Positions 34,480 to 45,210 are shown, counted from the first letter of the stretch. The stretch: 64,000 bases of DNA from Sequoia sempervirens (GCA_007258455.2 VDFB02321319.1:1-64000); one strand, 5' to 3'. Notes: generated by a model not told the origin, from the sequence alone. Translations and numbers: made by a program.

Positions 34480-35260
34480 AAAACCCCAGCCCAAATATCC
34501 ATATTGGAACTGCTGAAAATCTCACCAGCTCACAAAGAAATTCTAGAACAAGCTCTAGTAGCCACCACAGTACCAAATGATCTAGAAGTTTGTCAATTCC
34601 AAGCTATGGTGGGACACTTTACCATGCCTCATTGCCTATCATTTTCTGAAAATGATGATGTATCACTCACCCATCCACACAATGTTGCCCTCCACATTGA
34701 GGTTTTAATTCACAAACACTAAGTCAAACATGTTCTAATAGATGGTGGAGCTAGCCTAAATATCTAGACTTTAAAACTTATCCATGCACTTGGATATTCA
34801 TAAAATGCAATTGATGCTAGAAGAAAAATCACTATAAAATTCTATGATGATGAAAAGAGATCCTCCCAAGGATTGATAGTGTTACAAATTCAAGTGGGAC
34901 CAGTTGTAAAAGATATAATCTTCCAAGTGTTAGACAAGGATTTGACATACAATATACTCTTGGTACGTCCTTGGATTCATGAAATGCAAGCAATGTCATC
35001 AACATATCAACAGTGCTTGAAGTTTCCTTATAATGGACAAGAGATTACCATTTCAGCTGATTCCAACAATCCTCAGTATTGTAACACACTCAAAATAGTC
35101 CAAGATACTTTTGTGCCACATAACAGGGAAGCTCAAACTCCTAGTTCATCAAACAATGAAAGTCAATTAAATTCTCTATCAAATCAACTTGAGAAAAAGA
35201 TTCAGTCAAAATACAAAGGCATTGGTGATTCTACTCCATCAAATTGTGAAAGTCAACTCA
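34480..35260 (+). pseudogene. Element 2 copy 1 protease
   Basis: Retropepsin with the Tat-type active site V-L-I-D-G-G-A-S-L-N-I at about 34735, flanked by stops at 34720-34722 and 34801-34803 that copy 2 shares, and TAG at 34766-34768 that copy 2 lacks. The C-terminal fold is visible as Y-N-I-L-L-V-R-P-W-I-H-E-M. The catalytic Asp is kept. Confidence 0.78.
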
Positions 35261-36278
35261 ATTCCCTATCAAAAAAATTCAAGAAAATGATCCAGTTGAA
35301 AGACAAAGGCATGGGTGAATATTCAATTGAGCAGACATTATGTCTTTCACAACTGGAATCTTCTCCTAAGTCATATGGACAATCATCAACATCAAGGCAA
35401 CAATCCTCACAACCAACCACGCTCTTTGATGGTAAGTTTATAAAAGTAGGCACCTTAGTGGATGAATCAGAAGACAAGGATGTTTTGAATTGGTTATACA
35501 AAGATGAAGAAGCATCACAAGCACCAGCTTCCAATGTTTTAACAAATCCATATGGTAAAGGTTTTACAATCCTAGAGAAGATGGGATATGATGGAAAAGG
35601 TCCTATCGGCAAACGAAAAGAGGGTATCGTGGAACCAATAAAACTTATCATAATTAATTCAAAGGAAAAAACAAGGCTAGGATACATGGAAGAATCAAAA
35701 GAAGAAACTAGACAGGAAATTTTTGAACAAATCCTTCAATTGCAAGATAGTTCTGAAATAGATTCCAATGAATATGAATGGGATTCCCTCTCTGAAGAAT
35801 CTTGTCATGACAAATAAATTGATGTGATACAAAGGTATGCACCAACATGTATGGAGGGACAATGCTCGAGGTCTAGACCACTTGAAATTGGATCACAACA
35901 TATCGATGACTCTAGTGAAGATGATCAGACTTCAAGTGAGATAGATCACTCAGACGAGAGTGACATCATAGACCTTCACATCGCTATCAAACACTTTGAC
36001 AATGTTTCCATCATGACACTCACCCATTTTGACCTTAACCAATTGATGATTCTTTACCATTAGTACACCCTGAACTAATTGACTGGGACCAAACTGAGCT
36101 ACTTGATATACCTATCTTTCCAAACGATGATGCCATTGTGAAATTTCTTTGCTCTGATGATCCTAAAACATGTTCCACCAACGAATCTCATAATGAAGCT
36201 TCAAACAAGGGGAGTGCCAAATCTCTCAGCTGCAAAACAATGAATATCAAAAATTGATCTAATGGTGAAAACCATTTA
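35261..36278 (+). pseudogene. Element 2 copy 1 protease-RT linker with G-patch
   Basis: Ser/Gln-rich linker, then a G-patch at about 35560-35640: G-F-T-I-L-E-K-M-G-Y, then G-K-G-P-I-G-K and an E-G-I-V-E-P-I end. G-patch domains next to retroviral-type proteases are known in some retroelements and probably bind nucleic acid. An acidic region with E-D-D-Q-T-S-S-E-I-D follows. TAA at 35815-35817 and TAG at 36061-36063 are private to copy 1; copy 2 has sense codons at both. Confidence 0.75.
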
Positions 36279-37340
36279 ATGGTAGTATTAGATCAAGAAA
36301 AAGTAAAAATAAAGAGCGCATCTAACGGTGAAAACCTCTCTAAGGTACCAAAATATGGGAGATTTGACACTCTTCCTAAGCACTATCATGAGAGATCTTC
36401 AGTGCTAATTGAACTCACACAATCCATCAACATTGGTACAATTGAAACAGTGAAGACCCTACATCTAGCAGCATCCATGACAGAGGAAGAAAAACCAAGC
36501 TTCACTAAATTCTTCGAAGATAGAAAAATCAAATTTTCTTGGTCCTATGCTAACATGCCAAGCATGGATCTAGAGCTTATCATGCATCATTTATCCCTAC
36601 TACCTGGAGTAAAGCTAGTGAAACAAAAGTTGAGAAAAATGCATCACCATATCGCCCTCCTCGTGAAAGCTAAATTGAAGAAACTATTGGATGCAAGATT
36701 TATCTGACCTATTGACTATGTTGAATGGATCTCAAATATTGTACCAGTTTCAAAACCAGATAACATCATCAGGATATGTACGGATTTCAGAGATCTTAAC
36801 AAGGCTTTTCCAAAAGATGACTTTCCTTTGCCTAACATTGACATCATTGTAGATCTGACAGCAGGACATGCCATGTTATCACTTATGGATGGATTTTTAG
36901 GTTACAATTAGATTAAGATAGCACCCGAAGATCAATATAAGACAACCTTCACATGTCCTTGGAGTACATTTTGTTGGAACGTCATGCTGTTTGGATTGAA
37001 AAATGCAGGAGCCACATATCAGCAAGCGATGACAACCATCTTCCATGACATGATGCACACTTTTATGGAGGACTATGTAGATGACTTGCTAGCCAAATCA
37101 TTCACTAGAGAAGGACATCTAGAAATCCTAGACAAAATCTTCACTCAGTTGGAGAAATTCAATGTGCGGTTAAACCCCAAGAAATGTGTATTTGGCATGA
37201 CATCAGCTAAACTTTTAGGATATATAGTATCATCTAAAGGAATTGAGGTGGATCTTGTGAAATTCAAATCCATCATGGAGATGCCTCCTCCTAAGAATAT
37301 CATCCAACTCAGATCTTTACACATGTGGATGATTCCAGTC
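36279..37340 (+). pseudogene. Element 2 copy 1 reverse transcriptase
   Basis: Includes K-F-S-W-S-Y-A-N-M-P (pre-RT motif), V-P-V-S-K-P-D-N-I, R-I-C-T-D-F-R-D-L-N, M-L-F-G-L-K-N-A-G-A-T-Y and the catalytic D-Y-V-D-D-L-L at about 37075. Stops at 36705-36707 (TGA) and 36909-36911 (TAG, in G-Y-N-stop-I-K-I where Gln is conserved) are shared with copy 2. A frameshift near 37320 precedes RNase H. Confidence 0.85.
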
Positions 37341-37945
37341 TATTAGAAGGTTCATCGCACAACTGGCAGATAAAACTCATCCTTTTAATCACTCGCTACA
37401 CAAGAATGTTTCTTTCAAATGGGATGAAAAATGTGAAGCAGCTTTTAATCAACTGAAACAATATCTAATGTCACCACCTATCCTAGTACCACCAATTGAA
37501 GGAAAACCATTATTACTCTACATAGCAACAACAGAGGTATCTTTGGGCGCTCTACTGGCACAAGAAGATTCTGTGGGAAAAGAAAGGGTTATTTATTGCA
37601 TCAACAGAACTTTGAATGGCTATGAAATCAACTACACATTTATTGAAAAATCTTGTCTAGGGTAGTATTTTCTACTCAACAACTAAGACACTACATGTTA
37701 ACCCATACCATCAAACTCATAGCAAAAATAGATCCATTCAAGTATCTACTCAGCAAAGCTTCCTTGATAGGAAGACTAGCCAAATGGGTAATGATATTGA
37801 GCGAGTTTGACATTCAGTATGTGGACAGAAAAGAAATCAAGGGCCAAGCGATAGCCAATCAGCTAATTGAAGTGCCATTACAAGATGATCATACCATGGA
37901 CATTGAGTTTCTAGATGCATATGTTCTTACAATGTCAACATAGCA
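37341..37945 (+). pseudogene. Element 2 copy 1 RNase H
   Basis: Ordinary gypsy RNase H in two frames: F-K-W-D-E-K-C-E-A-A-F, I-A-T-T-E-V-S-L-G-A (where a D-A-S type strand is expected, so the first Asp is Thr-Thr/Glu in this copy), Y-E-I-N-Y-T-F-I-E-K, then L-R-H-Y-M-L-T-H and I-A-N-Q-L, where Asp is usual. It removes the RNA strand during cDNA synthesis in active relatives. Frameshift at about 37660. Confidence 0.78.
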
Positions 37946-37954
37946 ATGACTATT

Positions 37955-38022
37955 ATATTTTGATGGCTCTTACACGCAACATGGATCAAGTGCATAAAAA
38001 AAACATGGAATTTGCATTCTAA
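37955..38022 (+). pseudogene. Element 2 copy 1 extra RNase H, first strand only
   Basis: L-L-Y-F-D-G-S-Y-T-Q-H-G-S-S-A is the first catalytic strand of the additional RNase H of Tat elements. The domain is cut off after about 25 residues by LINE-beta. Its position downstream of the ordinary RNase H contrasts with element 1. Confidence 0.7.
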
Positions 38023-38562
38023 TTTTTTTCCCACTCCCCTATCCCATTTGAACTTCCTATGTGCATGGTGGATTCTGGCTTGGGGGTACCCCACGGTCCC
38101 CCTCTACCCATCCCTGACCCGAGCCTTGCCTTGTCTCATGTGGACTCATGTCCCTCAAGAGACAATCTTGGCAGGATAGGTCTTTTGACTGCGGATCTTT
38201 CGGTGTCGTCTGTTTCTTCGGTTGAAGTGCCAGCATTTGAGATTTCGTCTAAATCCATTGGATGAAAAGATGTTCTAACCAATAGTAAATTGGGCCCTCC
38301 CCCTCCTCCTTCTCATGGGGATGAGGTCATTGTGTCTGGAATGAGACTTTGTTATTTCTGATTTGGTTAGTGATAGGATTCTCTCATCTATGGAGAATGC
38401 AGTAGTGGGTAGGTTTCTCTCTTTCTTCATACTATGGATATGGTCATAAAATGGGTTGTTGTTAAGTAGTGACACAAGGGAAGTGTGTAAATTTGTGCTA
38501 TGTATGGTGGGCTTTTCCTCTTCAAGTTCATGGTGCCAGAAGATCTGTTATCGGTTCTATCT
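38023..38562 (+). pseudogene. LINE-beta 5' part and ORF1 start
   Basis: A plus-strand LINE begins near here; the exact 5' end is uncertain. From about 38370 the translation reads N-A-V-V-G-R-F-L-S-F, K-W-V-V-V-K, and F-L-F-K-F-M-V-P-E-D-L-L-S-V-L-S, the DUF4283-type core of plant LINE ORF1. The sentence breaks at 38562, where insertion C begins, and resumes at 45206/45211 with L-G-P-W-F-M. Confidence 0.72.
38558..38562. repeat. Target-site duplication of insertion C, left copy
   Basis: tatct, perfect match to 45206-45210. The pair rejoins the LINE-beta ORF1 frame. Confidence 0.88.
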
Positions 38563-38997
38563 TGTTGGCGTTTAAATTAGCACCTCTGGAGTGCTGATTG
38601 TAAACGTTCAGCTATTTCAAATGTTTTGCAACACTTCTTCGTTATTTAAAGAGAAGTCCCTCTCTGTTGGGAGCAATGCGTAGGGAAGGGAAATGTTAAC
38701 TAAGTTCCTATCTTTTTATGCTTCAGCGGCAGGACACAAGGGTGCATAAACACAATGCGCCGTAGCTAAGCTTTTCTCTGGTTTCTGCAGATCTTAACTA
38801 CGACTAACTAGCTTCTATCTATCCAATACCTTCAAGATGAACAGAGCATGAGGGTAAAGGAGCGGGAATGGGATGGTTGGATCACTTGAATTCACCGTCT
38901 CCAGAGGATATGACCGAGGCTCTGAACTCTCGGGTATACACCGGGATAAGGTTGGTACAAGCAAACACTCTACACGGTAAACTAGATCTGAGATCTG

Positions 38998-39205
38998 CCA
39001 AGGAGGAGGGACTCCTATCCGAGGTATGAGCTTAAGAAATAGTTTACTAGAAACAACAAAATCACGATGCCTTGGCCAACGAGCTTGCTAAGGAGGAGGG
39101 ACTCCTATCCGAAGTATGGCTTGGAAGTCAATACATTATACAACATCAAACGATAACTGTCAATAACAAATATCCAAGGAGGAGGGACTCCTATCCGAGG
39201 AGGGA
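38998..39205. repeat. Three-copy hairpin repeat
   Basis: aggaggagggactcctatcc occurs at 39001, 39091 and 39177, spaced 90 and 86 bp apart, each followed by cgaRg. Within it AGGAG-GGA-CTCCT is a perfect stem with a 3-nt loop. The sequences between copies are unrelated. Confidence 0.88.
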
Positions 39206-39582
39206 AATGAGACAACAAGCTATTAAACACAAGACGTAGACATAACTCAAATAAGATGATCAAAATGCAAGCGCCTTCTGATATTCCTCTTCAAAGCTTC
39301 ATCAACGAATTACAAAAGTTGGGAGAGCAAAGGCACGAAATCATGCACAATTACAATCATCCAACGAACTCTCATCCAAGAGTGAACAAATATTCGCTTT
39401 CAAAGCTTGTTGGCAACAATGGCGCAGCAATTTTGCATAGCAAGTAAAGGTTAAACAAATAATGAGCCCAAGGCTCTTATTTATAGAACTCAAAGGAGTG
39501 GGTAACCCCAAAATCTCCTTGAGTTAACAATGAGTTCTTGCCAATCAATTAGCAAGATTTATTCCTAAAAAGGGGGAACAAG

Positions 39583-39669
39583 CAGTTAACTGGAAAACTA
39601 CTTCAGTTAACTGAAAGTAAACAAAGAGTCAACTGGAAACTACTTCAGTTGACTGAAAGCAAACTAAAG
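39583..39669. repeat. Two-unit 44-bp tandem repeat built of palindromes
   Basis: Unit 1 39583-39626 and unit 2 39627-39669 are nearly identical. Unit 1 contains the perfect palindrome CAGTTAACTG twice (39583-39592 and 39604-39613); unit 2 has the CAACTG/CAGTTGACTG versions. These words match the CNGTTR core bound by plant MYB proteins. Related acttggaaagaagcatcaag repeats follow at about 39808 and 39856. Confidence 0.85.
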
Positions 39670-39943
39670 GTGAATTTTAAATGAAAGTATCCCTCCAAAA
39701 TAGACATCCACATTTAGTGGAGATCTAAGATCCACGAATCATGGAAGCCAATTAGACATCCTTAATTAGTGGGATCTGACAATGCATGATTTAAGGAAAG
39801 TGGAGTTAAACTTGGAAAGAAGCATCAAGTTAACTCCAACTACATTTAATAGCATCTTGAGTTGACTTGGAAAGAAGCATCAAGTCAAACTCAAGTCTCA
39901 TAAATGCCACTTGGAGGGGGTATGGCGTCCTTCTTTGGTGCAT

Positions 39944-42900
39944 TTATAATTCGCCACTAATCAGCAGTGTCTCTATCCATTGATTGACTTCATCAGCTTC
40001 TGGGGAATTAATGCTTTGTAGAATGATGACGTGGCGTCGTAGCATGACCTCACCCATTGTGAGCTGATTTCCGAAGTCCATACACTGAGATGCTGCCTCT
40101 TCAAACTTGGTTGATAAAGTTGCTACCTTAGCCAGCTTGCAACCATCTGGATCATCAAGAAAGGTACTATGGATGACATCCCTGAACTAGTTCTGTACAG
40201 TAACCATCTCGACGTATTCTCCTCCCTCACGCTGATATTCCATGCAAGGGAAAGATATCACCAACATTCTTGCGAAGTTGATAATAGTGGCAACTACCCG
40301 TCTGTAATCAATCAACTCTACTGAATGAGCATCATAGGCTTTCACCTTGTACGCCAATTGTTCCTTCCAAGCAAAAAGATGTTGCTTGTTTTCCTCAGAG
40401 TATACTGATTGATATGCCAATTGCAAATCTGCAATTGTGCTTTCATCTTCAAGCCTCCTTTCTTGCAATCCTTTGTTCTGACTGCTGGATCTCTGCACGA
40501 AGTCCATGTGCTCTATCCCGTAACTGGTATAGGTTTGCCAGTATACATCTACCTTTGAGAACAAACTCTTCCACTTGATCTCTCAAGTGTTTGCCGAATG
40601 TTATCAATTGCCGATGATTTTGTTCGGCGGGGAGGTCTAGTAGTCCTGCTGGTAGGGCTGAGACGTTGGGTGTGCCATGTATCAAGCTGGTTATGTAAGA
40701 CCTCAGTTTCTGATTTTCAGCCTTTAAGGCTGCCTTTTCTTTACCATCCTTTGCCATCCTTTCTTGTGCGCTCACCGAAGCTATTCCAAGAAGGTCTGCC
40801 TCCACCTGTCGTGTAGTCTTCCCGAGGTTAAGTTGAGACAAAGTATAGTCTTCGACTTGGACCTCGTGTATGCTTTTCTCTACTGGTGGAGCGGCCTCTC
40901 TATGATGATCTCACACTCTGCATTCCTTTCTATGTGAACTTGTTTCTTTAACTTCTTCGCCGACGTGTCTTGTGGGACGTGGTCGAATTCGGTAAAGTCA
41001 AGTTCATACGAGGGTTTTTCTCTCTTTCTTCCTAGGAAGCCTTCAAGCCAAATAGAATCTCGGCGAACTTCGCTAGGAGGGACGTGAGGCCCTTGAATGC
41101 TAGATGTGTGAGACTGTGCTGGAGCAATGTCTCTCGGTGGCGAATCCAAGTCGATGAGGACTTGTGTCCGCTGTGATACTGGTGATATTGGTGGCTCTGC
41201 TTCCATAACAGGCACCGTTTCTGCTGCTGCTTCTACTGTTGCTGCTTCTACCATTGGCTCAGCCACTGGTTCTTCAACAACTACTGCTGCTGGTTCCTCT
41301 GTGATAATTTCTGCTGAATCAGGGGTAGCAGTCTCTACTCTTTGTTCTGGGGCAGCAATACCTGTGATTATTTCAGGACTATGTGTGGCTTTCTCCACTG
41401 GTGTCCTCTGTGTTCTAGGCTTCGACATCCTCATCCCTCGGGGAGGATTCACCATTGCTTCTGCCTGGGCTTCCTTCTTGAAGTGGAAGGTGGTGTAGAC
41501 TGAACCTGTGGCGGCTCTGTTCTGTGAGGTATCACCTTCCTTGATTTCTTGCTGTCGAGATAGAGTTGGCTATTTCTAACCACTCTACTCGTTCTTTCTT
41601 CTATAGAAGTGTCTTCTTTGGCATACCAATCCACTCTCGGGAGCGGTTGGGAGTCAACTGAATCTGCAAAGAATGAGGGGAGAATGACTTCCCCTTCATT
41701 GTCGGAGAGGCCCTCAATGTTTGCTGACATAAAATCAGCAATCTGTGAGAGTCTGAATCTGCTGTAGTTCCTTCTTCGCACTTCATACTCGTCTTTACAA
41801 TTTACCCAATAATCTTCCATAGAAGACTTATGTGACGAGTGTTGCTCAAGGTGTGCTGCATAGAGTCCTCTGGGATCATAGGATCTTCTATCAATGAGAT
41901 ACTTGAGGTTAAACCTCGTTGTTTCTTGACTCATCATCTTAGCATCTGTCGCGAATCCACATCTATATAGTCCCATTTCAACGGGAAAGTTAACAGCTGT
42001 CTTCCTCTTCAAGCACAAGTGGATATGAACCTCGAACAACTGTCTCAGGAATTCCATGAAGACTACTCTATCTGAAGGGTATCTTGGTAGCATGGCAGGG
42101 TGGCCAATGTAGCCATACACGCGTATGTAGGAGAACGTAGGAAATTGGATGAACCAATCTTCCCAATCCGCCATTGCCTCTCTGGCTGTCTGTGAAATAC
42201 GCACGTGCATCTCATGGTTAAGCTCATGTATTGTGTGCATAGTGAAGTGATCACTTATTTTCTTGAAGTGCCTTTCCGCTTGAGTAAACTCAAGACGTGT
42301 GAAATGTTCATGAACCTTCTGCACACCTAAGGTTCCTACATTGTTCAATAACCTGAATTCACCTTGGAAGGCGATCAAGTATACCAGGTAAGAGCACATG
42401 TGGAACCTATGAGCTTCCAGATACCTAGTGATTTGTCGGTGGAGTGTGTCACTGATCAAAGTGGCCTAGTCATAGTATTCCCTTCTGCCAATGATTTTAG
42501 CGATGACATAGTACATCCATGGCTGAAATTGACGACCATCTTCTTCTCCAGTGATTCTATTGAGTAGAGTGATTAACACTGTGTACTCATCTTTGCATTC
42601 TCCTTGTCCCAATGGCTTAGGCAAGTTTTCCTTTGTCACTTTTAGCCATTTTTCGGCCATAATCCTTTGACATTTGTCCTTAGTTGTCTCAAATGCTTTT
42701 TCACATTCCGTCAATGATATGACTTTGCTATTAGGATGTGATGGAATATCAAAACATCTTTCGATATCCTGAGGTTTTAAACTGCAAACAATTCTTCCAT
42801 CTGCTGCTCTGATTTCTCTGGTGGTAGGGTTGTAATGCTTGATACAAGCGATTACAAGCTCTACGCTTTGTAGTGTGATGGGAATTGATGCGACCTGTAG

Positions 42901-43062
42901 CAACCCGGATTCTTCGATATTCTGCAATGTTATTTGATTCATGCCTTCTAGCTGCTCCAAATCGACCACCGGATTTACTTGATGCAGATTTGTGTCAACT
43001 GTTTTTAGGTAATCATGGAGTAAGACCGTCTTGGTCTCGTATTGCACCTGGGAGTACTACAT
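39944..43062 (-). pseudogene. Gene C: paralogue of genes A and B
   Basis: About 1,040 codons, from ATG 43062-43060 (codon 2 is TAG where CAG would fit) to TAA ending at 39944. The N-terminal domain (43062-about 41600) has R-E-I-R-A-A-D-G-R-I-V, L-K-P-Q-D-I-E-R-C-F-D-I-P, W-M-Y-Y-V-I-A-K-I-I, W-E-D-W-F-I-Q-F-P-T-F, R-R-S-Y-D-P and R-V-D-W-Y-A-K-E, which line up with gene B over some 400 residues. A Pro/Ala/Glu/Val-rich acidic linker (41455-40880) follows, then a coiled coil (40841-40200) and a short helical C-terminus. Breaks are few: TAG at about 42466 and 40187 (both fit CAG), and frameshifts near 41480, 40900 and 40480. It is the best preserved member. No transmembrane or enzymatic motif is seen. 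Confidence 0.8.
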
Positions 43063-45205
43063 CCTGAAAAAATTGAAGATTGACTATAAGCTTGACCTAG
43101 TTCAGATGATTTTTAGATACCCTTAAAAATAGCGTGCTGCCGAGAAGTATTTTTTCAGAAAAAATCTGGCACATGGGTTTTGTTTGTGCTTCAATGCTGA
43201 ACAAACCCAGTTCCTCAGAATTTGGATTCTAAAACTTTTTCAGAAAAACCCCCAAAAATAGGGGCAGCAAGTTTGCTGATTTTGGAAAATTTGTCGAGAT
43301 GGGTTTCTCTGGAAAATGATGCTGAATCTACCCAGTTGATCTGATCTGATGTAGCCTGTTGCTTTTTCTGTCAGATGCAAGAAAACCTAAGACAAGAAGG
43401 GAGGAAATAGACAGAAGGTGGATTGGAATTTTTATCTGATCTTCTTGAAAAAAACTATCTCTGGTCCAATCCTCAAAATAGCAATCCTTTCCTGCTTCAG
43501 ATCTGGAAGAAAAATGAAGAACTGATGAAAACCTCCTTCAGATCTTTAATGGCGTCCTTGAGAGCTTGTGGCTGTTTTTATCTTTCAACCTGCAATGAAA
43601 TAATGAAGTGGGACGCCTTCTCCTTGAATATATATGTTTAAGCTTCAGATCCACAAATTTGGGAAACTGACTCAAGCTCAAAAGGTGATTTGGGCTTGAT
43701 CTAAAGTTTAAAAGGTGATTTCCACCAATCGTGGAGCATTTTAGCCAACTTTAACTCAAAAAGCTCTTGACTTTAGTCAACAAATGACCTTTGACTTCTT
43801 TTGGGCGTCCCTTTTGGCTTTTACAAGTTCCTTAAGCATTTTCTCTCCTGAAAACCTTCTGTTTGATCCTGAATCTAGCGCTGTTTGTTGATCCTGAGAT
43901 GTCACGAACACATTCACTGCGGAGCTGGATCCAAACTGAAGAGAATTGCCTGGGAGACTGTTTGATAAAAAGTTGAGTTTAAGGCTTCAAAAGAATGGGC
44001 ACCTTTCCCAAGAAAAGGCGCTTTTGCCAATGCCTTAGTGATTTTTCAATCTTCGTTCTTCAGCTTTTTTGAAATGACCTCTCGTGCCTGATCTGGATTT
44101 CTTGTTGATCGGAGAGTCAAATGATTTCGCTTGATGTCTCATCAGGTACCTAGCTCTGTTTCGCCAAGAATGATTGTCTTCAAAAAACTTGGATTTTCGT
44201 TTAGGGTTCCTTTATCCAAGGGCGCCCCTCCTTGAAAAGGGCGCTTTTGCCTTTTAGCCTGATTATTTTCATCTGGAAAGTTGCCTACTTTGATTAGATT
44301 ATCCGTTGACTGCTTGACAGATGTTGATGCTTTTGCGCTATAAGCATTTGGTGATCTACTTTAATTTGTGAAAAGATATCCCAGGGAAGCCTTTATCATT
44401 TATCGCCATCCCGAGGTCAAGAAAGAAGCAATGCCTCTTTTCTTTGAAAGGCTCTTTTTCCTAAAACTTTGTCATCAATCGTGGTTTTGATATTTCTTCA
44501 ACCGCCTTCTTTGTTTGCTACCGGGGCAAATGCCAGGACCATTCATCAGATGATCTGGATGTTTGTTTCACTGTTGATCCAGCAATCAAACGCCGAGAAT
44601 GACTGCTTTGGATGATCTTACTGATTGCATTTGACCTTCAAAGATCATGGGCGCCCCTGCTTGAAGAAGGCGCCTTTTCAACATGTGAGCAATCTCCCCT
44701 TCGTAACATTTCCAGAGTTAGTCAAATTTTGACCTTTTTTACTTTCAGGAATCTCCTTCATCAAAAAGCATCTTTTTCGACCTTTTCCGCCATGGTTGCG
44801 TCGTTGAAGCTTTTGAAGCTTAGCCTTCAGCACCTGGTACTGGCCAATCTGCCATTAATGGCTGTGGAACTCCTAACTTTGTTCCTGAAAAAGAGAAATA
44901 GACCCACCAGAGTAAAACCTGTCTTTTGATGATTCTGACTTGACCAATGTGATCGTGAAGCCTTTTAAGCCTATCAAAATCATTTTCGATCATTTCTGGG
45001 AAGGTCCTATTTTCGGGGGATTTCCCTGAAAATAGGGGAAAAAACCCTAATTTTCAAAATTTCAGAATTTTGCACGTGTTCCTTGACAGAAACCCATCAA
45101 GATTCTATGATTGGTTTGACCTAAAATTGACTTAACATGGCATTTTAACAAGATTTAGCTCAATTTACACAGAATGCCAAAAAAAAAAAAAAATTGGGTA
45201 CAACA
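43063..45205 (-). promoter_or_regulatory. Leader region of gene C
   Basis: About 2.1 kb upstream of gene C (minus orientation) with no conserved protein; small frames at 43423-43641 and 44612-44929 are unsupported. A polypyrimidine tract ending ttttttcag lies just before the start codon, like a 3' splice site and like gene B. A telo-box (AAACCCTA on plus) lies at 45042-45049, and an A13-14 run near the outer end. GC-rich hairpin words gggcgcccct...aagggcgc occur at about 44220 and 44650, with a related one at 43996. Confidence 0.5.
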
Positions 45206-45210
45206 TATCT
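45206..45210. repeat. Target-site duplication of insertion C, right copy
   Basis: tatct, matching 38558-38562. Confidence 0.88.

Larger units (their letters stand above)
29243..38022 (+). mobile_element. Element 2 copy 1: Tat/Ogre-like Ty3/gypsy retrotransposon, 3' part cut off
   Basis: A plus-strand element with 5' LTR, PBS, a long leader holding 21-bp minisatellite arrays, gag, protease, G-patch, RT, RNase H, and the first strand of an extra RNase H, where LINE-beta interrupts it. Integrase and 3' LTR are not seen in this copy. The domain order with the extra RNase H downstream is that of Tat/Ogre elements. It has a near-identical partner at 49216-64000. Confidence 0.85.
38563..39943 (-). 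other. 3' region of insertion C with structured repeats
   Basis: About 1.4 kb downstream of gene C. It holds three copies of an AGGAGGGACTCCT-type hairpin repeat (39001, 39091, 39177) and a cluster of CAGTTAACTG palindromes and related repeats (39583-39880). The small frame 39256-39447 has no recognised product. Confidence 0.6.
38563..45205 (-). mobile_element. Insertion C: 6.6-kb gene-bearing insertion without visible LTRs
   Basis: Begins TGTTGGCGTTTAAATTAGC and ends ATTGGGTACAACA. It is flanked by the 5-bp duplication tatct (38558-38562 and 45206-45210). Removing it plus one duplicate restores the LINE-beta ORF1 frame S-V-L-S-L-G-P-W-F-M, so both ends are exact. The termini TGTTG/CAACA are 5-bp inverted, as in LTR ends. 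I can find no copy of the left end inside the right part or the reverse, no PBS, gag or pol. The only coding content is minus-strand gene C. It is the same size class and design as insertion B. Confidence 0.82.

Noticed and set aside
38998..39205. CRISPR-like array (three equal repeats with different spacers)
   Set aside because: Only three copies, plant nuclear retroelement context, spacers of unequal length (about 65-70 bp), and no cas genes.
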